DNA of 64,000 nucleotides from Oscheius dolichura. Its lineage: Eukaryota; Nematoda; Chromadorea; Rhabditida; Rhabditidae. This document shows positions 53,114 to 63,500 of this stretch, one piece after another. Position 1 is the first letter of the stretch. Each line of letters starts with the position of its first letter. The position numbers and the translations under genes were made by a program. The stretch is taken from contig OW051496.1 in NCBI GenBank assembly GCA_932521035.1, positions 10,292,001 to 10,356,000 on the forward strand. Direction: 5' to 3'. The notes under the pieces are model-generated. The model did not search any database, was not told where the DNA came from, and worked only from the letters and a program-made list of their open reading frames with translations.

Positions 53114-54593
53114 AGAAGGGGGGATATCCATGGGGAGGCGAAATTCAAGAAGAGGGGGCAACAACCCAATCCCACACTATATTAGTCCCTCCCGGCCCAT
53201 ACAGCCCATTTCCTGTTTGTTTATCCATTTTTATTAATTAGGAATTATCCATTCATTCCATTAAACAAGCCCCCAAACATCTGTTCCTCCTTATCTTTTT
53301 ACATCTCGATGTTCTCTGACCGCATCGCTATGCTTCACTGGCCGGCTGTTCAAATATTTATGTTTTTTTTTCCTTTTATAGGGAAGCATATTCCGCTATT
53401 TCACGTCATAAATGAGCTGTAGATGGCGGTAATTTCAAAATTTCTCCAAAAAACAGGGAATTTTGGCCCATTTCCTTGAATCGCGTGCTAAATCGAGCTA
53501 AAACTTGGTTAATAATCAATTTTTTTCCATTTTCAAGCTTTCTAGATTATTTATTTGGACTTATCACATTTTTCTGGTCATTTTGATATTAAAAACCTTC
53601 CAAAAACCTTGAAATTCGGTCATTTCCCCCCTGTTTCGTCATAAATTCCCTCTGCCTACGTGTTTTTATTATGCCCTTACTCCAATTTTCCTCCCATCAA
53701 ATCGTCGTATTTTCGCCTTTTTCATCGTCAGTTTATATTGTGTTCAATGAGCAAAAATGGGCCATTAGGCTAGGTCACAACCGGGTATACAAGTCCCCGG
53801 ATAAATACAAGTACACCGCTTCCCCCCTTTTTTCTAGACATCTCTCATAACAACCTCCTCCGTGTTCTATGTTATTCCACCTCCACCCCGTTTCATCATA
53901 ATTTCTTCCCCCCAGGTCCCGTTCTTCCATAGCAACGTATGCCGCATGTACGATGGGGGGGGGGCATATTAGCATATCGCTGTTGCTATCAACAGTGGCC
54001 AGCTTGGGGGGGGGGGGGGGGGCTGATAAATATTTGTGTATCTAGTGACCTGCTCTGCCCCCTGTTGCTACTGTTTCTGGCCTTCTTGGGGGCACCAGCC
54101 ATTCTAAACCATTCTAGTGCCCCCCCTCCCCATTTTCAGATCTTGTCTAACCCAATGTTTCCCTTCCTGACCCCAGAAAGTCTATCTTTCTATATTCTAG
54201 ATCCAGATCCTTTCCTCTTCTATGTGGTCTAAACGCCCCTTCTCCCCTTCCTGACCCTCTTCTAGTCGCCCTCAACTTCTTCTAACTCCTTCGCGCCTCT
54301 TCTCCTTCCCTTTCCCTTCAACGAACCCTTGAGATCTTCGCCTCCTTTCAAAAGACATTCTGAACCCTCTATTCCTCCTTCTGAATCAGTTGGATCCTAC
54401 ACAAAGCTATTTTTCACTTTCCATACTTTCCTGCGCACTCTTCCTTTCCGTGACCCCGAGTGATCCTCCCTCGCTCTTTCTGGTTTTTTTTATTATCAAT
54501 CGGGGGTTCATCTTGGTCATCTTCTCTCTTTCCGGGAGCTGTGGAGGTCTTCTCGGGGCTCCTTGTGAACTCGGCCCTCGGTTGTCATATCCC
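53114..54593. other. Intergenic, low-complexity
   Basis: No gene model. The plus strand is pyrimidine-rich. A run of 17 G at about 54006-54022 and a 9-10 G run near 53956 are the visible oddities. A possible decayed mariner-like end (AGGCTAGGTCACAACC ... CAAGTCCCCGGA) is at about 53768-53800. Confidence 0.5.
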
Positions 54594-54696
54594 CTGCACC
54601 CGTAAAATCCCGGCAGCAGGATCATCTTTATTCAAAACTGTTACAAAACTGCTACGACTTTATATTTTTGTCTTGCCGAGACTTTACGGGTGCAGT
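54594..54696. repeat. Family-A hairpin repeat, intergenic copy
   Basis: Left arm CACCCGTAAAATCCCGGCAG, right arm TTGCCGAGACTTTACGGGTG. The centre is AT-rich. Confidence 0.8.
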
Positions 54697-55819
54697 GGAT
54701 CGGACTAGCGAGAACTGAGCCTCCCTGTACTGCTTTTCCGACCCCCCGCGGCCATGAATAAGAATAGGCGGGAATAGTTGGTCCCCAGTTTGTCCCAGCA
54801 CCAGCCCACGTCTGTTTGCATGCCCCTCTCGTGTTATTATAACTTCTGCCCCCTTTCCTGGTTGCCAATGACTCACCCCCGGTCATAAACACAGTCTCTC
54901 CCCCTCGAACACTGGCTGCCCATTCCCCCGACCGCTCTCGTTCATTTCCATATAAGTCGCTTTTTCCCGAAAAAACATAAAGATAACGGGGAGAATTAAT
55001 AGCCCGTATTCCAGTATTTTTTCAAAAAAAAAAGAGAGAAAAACGGAGGCAGGGTGGGTCATTGGGCTCCTGCCGTCGTTTTCACTGCTATTCTTTTATT
55101 CACAACTCTATTCTAGGCCAAATTCACCCGTTTTCTCCCTTTAAATGGTCATTTATGACTCATTTTGGACTCAAAATGCGGGGGAGAGCGGCCTTTTCTC
55201 ATTCTTTTCACCGGAAAACAGACACTGATTCATTACTGGCCCATTTTGCTCCTCTCTCTTCCAATTTCTCCTTTCCTGACTTCCTGCTGGGACCATTTCT
55301 TCTTCTTTGACTCATTTTTGACTTCCTAGATCCTTTCCTGAACTCTAGGAGATTCTTATTTCCAGGACCTCAAACCCCGTCTAATCGCTCTTTTCCAAAA
55401 ATAGGGGTACTGTAACGAGCTAAAACATTCCGCGCGGGACCTTTTGACCAAAAGTGATCAGGATTTTTGATTTCCAGTCGATTTTTCTTCGCCGTTTGGC
55501 CAAAAGGTCCTGAAGAGACAAAGATACGATAGCCCTATCTTTTGAAAAAAGACCATATTTCCTTCTTGACCTCATTTTGGGCTTAAAAGGCGATAAAAAC
55601 ACCATTTCTCAAGGGGTTTATAACCGTAAAAGTGTCACCTGTCCATTCTTTGCCCTTCTTCTCTCTCCCTACTTGGTTACTGCCCCCATCAATTTCTTCC
55701 CTTCCCCGCTTTTTCTCCATTCTGCCCCCTCCAGTTGATAAACTCGTTCTCCTTCTTCTTAACCTTTCTTCTAACTGTCCCCCCTATTCAACCAAATGAC
55801 TCATTTTACAGGGGGCACA
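54697..55819. other. Upstream region of the PASK-like kinase
   Basis: Contains a family-C repeat (55386-55540) and otherwise pyrimidine-rich sequence. It ends in CATTTTACAG, a trans-splice-like acceptor 9 bases before the kinase ATG. Confidence 0.45.
55386..55540. repeat. Family-C dispersed repeat, inverted copy
   Basis: Inverted relative to 42385-42522 and 58586-58722. It contains GACCTTTTGACCAAAAGTGA, TTTCCAGTCGATTTTTCTTC and GGCCAAAAGGTCC. Confidence 0.65.
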
Positions 55820-57987
55820 ATGAAAGCGGACTACGGCGGCGAGTACAGCGGAGCCTATGACACCGGCGACCGAATTGGGGAAGGCGCCTTCGGGATGGTC
55901 GCATTGAGTCGGAGGAAATGCGACGGCCTGGAGGTGACTGACTATTTCCATCATTTAAATATAGAATAAAACATTTTATAGACAGTAACGAAGCTCATTA
56001 AAGCGAAAGATGTCCTGGCAGAATGTTGGGTAAAATGTGACCGACGGCGGAAGATGGTCCCAATGGAAGTGTACCTATTGGAACGATTGAAGCATCCAAA
56101 TATCATCCAGGTACTGGATAACAGCAATTTTAGAATAAAAATATGGATTCAGATGGTTGAGATCTTCGAATTCTCCACAGAATATTACCTAATAACGGAA
56201 AGGAGGCCGCAGGGGATGGATCTGTTTCACTTCATCGACAGTCAGCCGCCGATGGATGAGGCGCTGGCTTCGCACATCTTTCGACAGGTAGGAATCTTTA
56301 GATAGCTATTCACTTTTCTATAATAAAATGGGATTTGTGACCGATATCTTTTTTTGAGTTGGGAAATTGAGAGTAGGCTCATTCGTGTCAGCTAACGAGA
56401 TCTAGGTGTATGAAAACTTTTTGCACGGGGTATAGTACCGGGATACTATTGGCTTCGTTTGGCTTGAGATTGCGTATAAAAGGGCTTTCATTGCATTTTA
56501 CGAGCAAAAGACTATAAAATAGCGGCCGGATGGTCTAGTGGTATGATTCTCGTTTCGGGTTTCGCATAATTGAATCGGATTTACGAGAGGTCCCGGGTTC
56601 TAATCCCGGTTCGGCCCATCTTTTGTTTTTTTTTTGACTTCATTTCCCCCATAAAACGCCCAGATTTCACGTAATTTTATGCTTCTGGGTCCACGGGGCA
56701 AAGTGCGCCCGCACCCGTAAACTCTCGGCAACTGCGCCACATGGCTTAGCGCGCCCTCAATTTAGCAATAGGTTTTTGAACCTCTAGTAAAGGTACTACC
56801 TTTATCCAGCCTTCGAAAGAAGTGTTTGGAGAGAATTTTTGAACAGGTCGAGTTGGGGATTTCCAACTTGGCGACAATGGAAGAAAGTGAGGAGATTTCT
56901 TGCGATACTATTTGAAGCAAGTTCTTCTCAAAAACCAAAATTATCCCTACTTTTACTCCGGCTGTTTGCTCTCGCCAACTGTCAACCATCTAGTTTTTTT
57001 GTATAAACCATTTATCTAACCGTATTCAGCTCGTTGTTCTGATCATTTTGAGACCAAAAACGTCCAGAAATTCTTTAAAAATAGCCTAATTTTAGGTAGT
57101 CTCAGCCGTTTCTCATCTCCACTCCCTCTCCATTGTCCACCGTGATGTTAAAGATGAAAATGTCATCATCGACAGTAATCTACACTGTGCGTTGATCCTC
57201 TCTCCCATCTAGAAATGTGTTTCTAGGCGTGTTAATAGACTTTGGATCGGCTGCCTACTTTGGCGAGGGAGTCGCCTTCACGTCCTTCTGTGGGACAGCC
57301 ATGAACGAACCGCCTGAAGTGGTCAGAGGAGAGGTTTATTCCGGACCGGAGCAGGAAATTTGGTCTCTGGGAGTACTTCTATACACCCTGGTCCATTTTG
57401 AAGTTCCTTTCCCAACGGAGGAAGATATCCTCAATGCTAATTTGTCCTTTACCAAGGAGATATCCGAAGGTACGATCATTTTTTCCCTATTCTGACGGTT
57501 TACAATCCAGTCGCTGCACCCGAAAATTCTCGTCAGCTCATGGGATTCGTTTGGTGCGGCGCGCTCTCTAAAAGTCTTTCTCCTGCCGAGATTTTACGGG
57601 TGCGCGCACCGAAAATCCAGCTCGATTATCCTCGCCATTTTTCGCATTTTTCTCTCTTCTTTTTTATATTTCTTTAAATAAGATTTAGTACATCTTGATC
57701 AGCGAAAAATTCTGCATTCATTGAGCTATAAACTGTAATGAAATAATGTTTCAGAATTGAAAGAACTGCTTCGAGGCTGCCTCAACCCGTATGTCTGCCT
57801 CCGGATGAGCATTGACCACGTGGTAAAGCATCCCTGGAACCATTTTGCCGTCAACGAGGAGGATCTCCTTCTCCGATTTAATAGTTTAAACTCCTTGGAA
57901 GGATCCGACGAGGAGAGTGCTCCTTCTTTAAAGGAGGACTCGCCCGCCTCCTTCATGGATACGTTTCTTGCTCAAATTGAGATTTAA
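55820..57987 (+). CDS. PASK-like Ser/Thr kinase lacking PAS domains
   Basis: Six exons (55820-55933, 55982-56110, 56153-56287, 57096-57186, 57227-57469, 57755-57987) encode 314 residues. Nearly all is a kinase domain resembling human PAS kinase: [22 protein letters not shown] (PASK EDCWIED), [43 protein letters not shown], the catalytic [33 protein letters not shown] and [13 protein letters not shown]. The VAIK Lys is probably the K of TVTKLI. Human PASK is about 1,300 residues with PAS domains before the kinase; here the ATG is only 16 residues before the glycine loop. In the activation segment APE has become PPE. Intron 3 contains a tRNA-Pro gene and intron 5 a family-A repeat. The CAG acceptor before the ATG argues against missing upstream exons. 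Confidence 0.85.
56524..56617 (+). tRNA. tRNA-Pro (CGG) with a 22-nt intron
   Basis: The acceptor stem GGCCGGA/TTCGGCC pairs fully (one G-U). The D-arm starts TGGTCTAGTGGTATGA. The anticodon stem CTCGT/ACGAG encloses TTCGGG, then 22 extra bases, then T, placing the intron after position 37 as in canonical tRNA introns. The T-arm is CCGGG-TTCTAAT-CCCGG. An ATCTTTTG and a long T run follow, a pol III terminator. It lies in the sense orientation inside intron 3 of the kinase gene. Confidence 0.88.
56618..56640 (+). terminator. Pol III terminator of tRNA-Pro
   Basis: A TTTTG followed by a run of ten T, starting four bases after the tRNA. Confidence 0.7.
56707..56750. repeat. Single family-A arm
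   Basis: Left arm only (CACCCGTAAACTCTCGGCAA) with the GCGC flank. No right arm was found in the next 150 bp. Confidence 0.6.
57513..57611. repeat. Family-A hairpin repeat, kinase intron 5
   Basis: Diverged left arm (CACCCGAAAATTCTCGTCAG), exact right arm CTGCCGAGATTTTACGGGTG. Confidence 0.8.
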
Positions 57988-58348
57988 CTAATAGAATACG
58001 ATGATAGAAAATTCCTTGTGCCAAATATATAGATAACGGGTTGATAGAGATTTCTAATGAAGCTTTATTTTATAAAAAATCGATTACAGTAAGACAGAAA
58101 AAGAGAAGGGGGCGACTAATGGAAGAAGAACTGACCATACTGTGCTCCACGGCCCAAAAATGGAGAGAAAAAGTCATTCTTTACGGGAAAAAGAATATTT
58201 CGAAAGGTGAAGAGAAGACTACAAAAGAAGCAGAATACAGTAGACAATGATACAAAGCAGATATATTATAGAAAAGAAGCGTTGACGTCACTCGGGGCGA
58301 TCGAAAAGTAGCCGACGACCGCGAGATGGAGGAATCGTCGGGGATCTT

Positions 58349-58408
58349 TCACTTAGGTCCATACGGTGGTGGAGGACGGAACAGTTCGTTGTAAGCCGGC
58401 GGAGGAGA
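58349..58408 (-). CDS. Last exon of an unresolved gene, two PPxY motifs
   Basis: An acceptor (GTTTCCAG) opens a 60-nt exon reading SPPPAYNELFRPPPPYGPK then TGA. Two PPxY motifs at the extreme C-terminus recall WW-domain-binding membrane proteins such as VOPP1/WBP1-like, which also end PPPAY...PPPPY. Possible upstream exons on the same strand are 59029-58973 or nearby (NKKGEEKGGNCTVETGSNQ), a hydrophobic stretch at 59300-59200 (ASLVAAPAVAAGTLLALSVP) and a Cys-containing exon near 59354-59309 (DCPLGPYSLPSCALLP). I could not join them into one phase-consistent protein, so only this exon is called. Confidence 0.35.
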   Translation of the reverse strand, partial: SPPPAYNELFRPPPPYGPK

Positions 58409-58585
58409 CTGGAAACGGAGGGGATTAGAGGGAAAAAGGGGGCTATAGTAATCTATAAGGGGCTCAACCCACGCTCAACCCATACTGCTGTTTTTAGGTG
58501 GTGGGAATCTGTACAGGACCCGGATTTCAATAAAAACAGTCCCCCGGGAAGTCGACCAAAATCAGATGGTCTTTTTCCAAAAATA

Positions 58586-58722
58586 GGGTTACGGTATATT
58601 TGTCTCTTCGGGACCTTTTGGCCAAACGGCAAAGTAAAATCGACTGGAAATCGAAAATCCCGATCACTTTTTGTCAAAAGGTCCCGCGCGGAAGGTTTTG
58701 CGACCCGTTACCGTAACCCCGA
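58586..58722. repeat. Family-C dispersed repeat
   Basis: The clearest copy, from GGGTTACGGTATATTTGTCT to GACCCGTTACCGTAACCCC. The ends form an inverted GGGTTACGGTA/TACCGTAACCC pair. It is about 137 bp. Confidence 0.7.
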
Positions 58723-60544
58723 GTGGTTCTTGGCTTCGCTGTCGATTTTTTCCCCGATTTCGTGGTTTTATTCAAAATTTGAAGTTTTAGCCTTGTTCAG
58801 AACGTTCTAATCTACCAGAATTATCTCTGGGTACGGTAAAAATGCCCGCCAAACTGTCCCGATAGCCCCTCGACTCCTGGCAACCCGCTCGGGCTCCCCC
58901 TCTCCCAGGTCAGAACCATTTCCCAGGTCAACTGAGTCCTCCCCAGATAAGGTCTATCTATACCGTATCTACCGGCCCCCAACTGACCTGATTACTGCCA
59001 GTCTCCACGGTACAATTTCCACCTTTCTCCTCGCCTTTTTTGTTCTTCAAATTGCCGGTGGCGGCGGCAGGAAGCGGAGCATCCAGTTCACCAAAGTGTA
59101 CTCCTTAATTATTCGCCGTTTTCCCATTTTTAAATTTCCCGCTTACTGCAAACAGTTCGTCTGCCGAGATGTTTTTTGATGTTGTATTTTGTCCTTTTTT
59201 CCAGGATTTCCTTGAGGGCGAAAATTGGAACGGAAAGAGCGAGAAGAGTTCCTGCGGCAACGGCCGGAGCAGCTACGAGCGACGCCATCGAGTGACGCCA
59301 CTTACGGGAGAAGAGCACAACTTGGAAGACTATAGGGGCCTAGCGGGCAGTCCTAAAACAATAAACATAATAATTATACAAAAAAAAATCGTTTAAAATG
59401 GCCTGACACATGATTTTAGGGCGCATTTACCTCGCTAGTCCCGAAACTTTGAAGTTTCCCTTATTTCGTGGTTCTTTACTCATTTCTAGCGTTATTTTTG
59501 TTTTAATTCACTTCCAAAGCTTGTTTAGATGCCAAAAAACATAAGAAATTAGAAAAAGAATGTCAAAAAAAGCAGGAAAATGATGGAAATCCCTTCACGG
59601 TTGGGCAAATACCCGAATTCGCGATGGAACGCGCCTACGGACCAAAATTTGGAGGAATTTCATGGATTTTTGAAGCATTTTCACTAATTTTTTATGTTGC
59701 TTTTATTATAATGACGTGTAAATAAATAAATTATACAATAAAATTTGAAATCCCTTGGATTCCTTGAAAAAATGCCCATTCCCCAGTTTTGATCCTTCCG
59801 ACTTTAAATGTGTTTTTTCTGGATTCCGACATCCATATTAAAAAAATAAAACTACTGGCGTATTCAGAAGAGAAAGGCGAATTTTATGAATATAAATACT
59901 TTACCTCCGAGCAATTTATTTTAAAAGAAACAAGGTAAAATGCCGGCTTACCTAGCCGAAATCGTCCAGGTTGTTGTAGAAGCAGCGGTAGAAGATTAAT
60001 GGAGCCAACCTCGTAGTAGTGTAGGTACGAGGACCTGTAAAACAGCCGGGATTGGGTCGAGAGATGGCCGAGATAGAACGAACCGAGTGGGCGATAAGGG
60101 ACGGGAGACACTGGGGGAGAGAGACGGGGTGGGCGGTCGCGGTGGGGGGAGACTGTCGGGGAGACGTGTCGACCTCGCCTCCTCTCTCTGTTTTATACAG
60201 AGCCGATTGACGCCGCTCATTCTATCCCTCTTCCCGAAGAGCAGGGGAAACAGAGAGACCCAGCACCGGCGAAATTAACATAAGCCAAGGTGGCCCGACC
60301 GAATACCCCATGGACAATACAGAACGAGAGGAGGAGGACGTCAGCGGGGGGCCTAGACAGTTTTTGGTCGAAAAACGAGGGCAGGAGAGGAGGAAGTAAG
60401 GGGGAAGGATGGGGAAATGATGGAAATTGGGAAAATAAGGGAAATATTGACATTAGGGAGAGATGGTCTGATAGAACTGAGGGAAAGGAAAGAACCCGTC
60501 TTTGGCAAAGGTAGTCAGGTGTAAAAAAGGGCTGACATGGTCTA
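58723..60544. other. Mostly non-coding, possible minus-strand exons
   Basis: Apart from the tentative exons noted with the PPxY exon there is no gene model. From about 60,070 the plus strand becomes G/A-rich (GGGAGAGAGACGGGG and similar) and leads into the minisatellite. Confidence 0.45.
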
Positions 60545-63500
60545 TGGAGCGGCAAGCGGCAAGCCTGAGCGGCAAGCCTAAGGAACAGAGCGGCAAGCCT
60601 AAGCGGCAGAGCGGCAAGCCTAAGCGGCAGAGCGGCAAGCCTAAGCGGCAGAGCGGCAAGCCTAAGGAACAGAGCGGCAAGCCTAAGCGGCAGAGCGGCA
60701 AGCCTAAGCGGCAGAGCGGCAGAGCGGCAAGCCTAAGGAACAGAGCGGCAAGCCTAAGCGGCAAGCCTAAGGAACAGAGCGGCAAGCCTAAGCAGCAGAG
60801 CGGCAAGCCTAAGGAACAGAGCGGCAAGCCTAAGCGGCAGAGCGGCAAGCCTAAGCGGCAGAGCGGCAAGCCTAAGCGGCAGAGCGGCAAGCCTAAGGAA
60901 CAGAGCGGCAAGCCTAAGCGGCAGAGCGGCAAGCCTAAGCGGCAGAGCGGCAAGCCTAAGCGGCAGAGCGGCAGAGCGGCAAGCCTAAGCGGCAGAGCGG
61001 CAGAGCGGCAAGCCTAAGCGGCAGAGCGGCAGAGCGGCAAGCCTAAGCGGCAGAGCGGCAAGCCTAAGCGGCAGAGCGGCAGAGCGGCAAGCCTAAGGAA
61101 CAGAGCGGCAAGCCTAAGCGGCAAGCCTAAGGAACAGAGCGGCAAGCCTAAGGAACAGAGCGGCAAGCCTAAGCGGCAAGCCTAAGGAACAGAGCGGCAA
61201 GCCTAAGGAACAGAGCGGCAAGCCTAAGGAACAGAGCGGCAAGCCTAAGCGGCAGAGCGGCAAGCCTAAGGAACAGAGCGGCAAGCCTAAGCGGCAGAGC
61301 GGCAAGCCTAAGCGGCAGAGCGGCAGAGCGGCAAGCCTAAGGAACAGAGCGGCAAGCCTAAGCGGCAAGCCTAAGGAACAGAGCGGCAAGCCTAAGCAGC
61401 AGAGCGGCAAGCCTAAGGAACAGAGCGGCAAGCCTAAGCGGCAGAGCGGCAAGCCTAAGCGGCAGAGCGGCAAGCCTAAGCGGCAGAGCGGCAGAGCGGC
61501 AAGCCTAAGCGGCAGAGCGGCAGAGCGGCAAGCCTAAGCGGCAGAGCGGCAGAGCGGCAAGCCTAAGCGGCAGAGCGGCAAGCCTAAGCGGCAGAGCGGC
61601 AGAGCGGCAAGCCTAAGGAACAGAGCGGCAAGCCTAAGCGGCAAGCCTAAGGAACAGAGCGGCAAGCCTAAGCGGCAAGCCTAAGGAACAGAGCGGCAAG
61701 CCTAAGGAACAGAGCGGCAAGCCTAAGGAACAGAGCGGCAAGCCTAAGCGGCAGAGCGGCAAGCCTAAGGAACAGAGCGGCAAGCCTAAGCGGCAAGCCT
61801 AAGGAACAGAGCGGCAAGCCTAAGCAGCAGAGCGGCAAGCCTAAGGAACAGAGCGGCAAGCCTAAGGAACAGAGCGGCAAGCCTAAGCGGCAGAGCGGCA
61901 AGCCTAAGGAACAGAGCGGCAAGCCTAAGCGGCAAGCCTAAGGAACAGAGCGGCAAGCCTAAGGAACAGAGCGGCAAGCCTAAGGAACAGAGCGGCAAGC
62001 CTAAGCGGCAAGCCTAAGGAACAGAGCGGCAAGCCTAAGGAACAGAGCGGCAAGCCTAAGGAACAGAGCGGCAAGCCTAAGCAGCAGAGCGGCAAGCCTA
62101 AGGAACAGAGCGGCAAGCCTAAGGAACAGAGCGGCAAGCCTAAGGAACAGAGCGGCAAGCCTAAGCAGCAGAGCGGCAAGCCTAAGCGGCAGAGCGGCAA
62201 GCCTAAGCGGCAGAGCGGCAAGCCTAAGCGGCAGAGCGGCAAGCCTAAGCGGCAGAGCGGCAAGCCTAAGCGGCAGAGCGGCAAGCCTAAGCGGCAAGCC
62301 TAAGGAACAGAGCGGCAAGCCTAAGCAGCAGAGCGGCAAGCCTAAGGAACAGAGCGGCAAGCCTAAGGAACAGAGCGGCAAGCCTAAGCGGCAAGCCTAA
62401 GGAACAGAGCGGCAAGCCTAAGCGGCAAGCCTAAGGAACAGAGCGGCAAGCCTAAGCAGCAGAGCGGCAAGCCTAAGGAACAGAGCGGCAAGCCTAAGCG
62501 GCAAGTCTAAGGAACAGAGCGGCAAGCCTAAGCGGCAAGCCTAAGGAACAGAGCGGCAAGCCTAAGGAACAGAGCGGCAAGCCTAAGGAACAGAGCGGCA
62601 AGCCTAAGCGGCAAGCCTAAGGAACAGAGCGGCAAGCCTAAGGAACAGAGCGGCAAGCCTAAGCGGCAAGTCTAAGGAACAGAGCGGCAAGCCTAAGCGG
62701 CAAGCCTAAGGAACAGAGCGGCAAGCCTAAGGAACAGAGCGGCAAGCCTAAGGAACAGAGCGGCAAGCCTAAGCGGCAAGCCTAAGGAACAGAGCGGCAA
62801 GCCTAAGCAGCAGAGCGGCAAGCCTAAGAAACAGAGCGGCAAGCCTAAGCAGCAGAGCGGCAAGCCTAAGCGGCAGAGCGGCAAGCCTAAGCGGCAGAGC
62901 GGCAAGCCTAAGGAACAGAGCGCCAAGCCTAAGGAACAGAGCGGCAAGCCTAAGCGGCAGAGCGGCAAGCCTAAGGAACAGAGCGGCAAGCCTAAGCAGC
63001 AGAGCGGCAAGCCTAAGCAGCAGAGCGGCAAGCCTAAGCGGCAGAGCGGCAGAGCGGCAAGCCTAAGGAACAGAGCGGCAAGCCTAAGCGGCAAGCCTAA
63101 GGAACAGAGCGGCAAGCCTAAGCAGCAGAGCGGCAAGCCTAAGGAACAGAGCGGCAAGCCTAAGCGGCAGAGCGGCAAGCCTAAGGAACAGAGCGGCAAG
63201 CCTAAGCGGCAGAGCGGCAGAGCGGCAAGCCTAAGCGGCAGAGCGGCAGAGCGGCAAGCCTAAGCGGCAGAGCGGCAAGCCTAAGCGGCAGAGCGGCAGA
63301 GCGGCAAGCCTAAGGAACAGAGCGGCAAGCCTAAGCGGCAAGCCTAAGGAACAGAGCGGCAAGCCTAAGGAACAGAGCGGCAAGCCTAAGCGGCAAGCCT
63401 AAGGAACAGAGCGGCAAGCCTAAGGAACAGAGCGGCAAGCCTAAGGAACAGAGCGGCAAGCCTAAGCGGCAGAGCGGCAAGCCTAAGGAACAGAGCGGCA

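Noticed and set aside
59130-59318. Hydrophobic minus-strand frame as a VOPP1-like membrane gene
   Set aside because: Only the C-terminal PPxY exon resembles that family. I could not join the hydrophobic and Cys exons in one phase, so no full gene is claimed.
60502-61017. 171-codon frame of SGKPKRQ/SGKPKEQ heptads (and LGLPLCR frames on the other strand)
   Set aside because: A 21-base repeat keeps three frames open by arithmetic. 13- and 8-base units break the frames repeatedly, and there is no start context, splice pair or domain.
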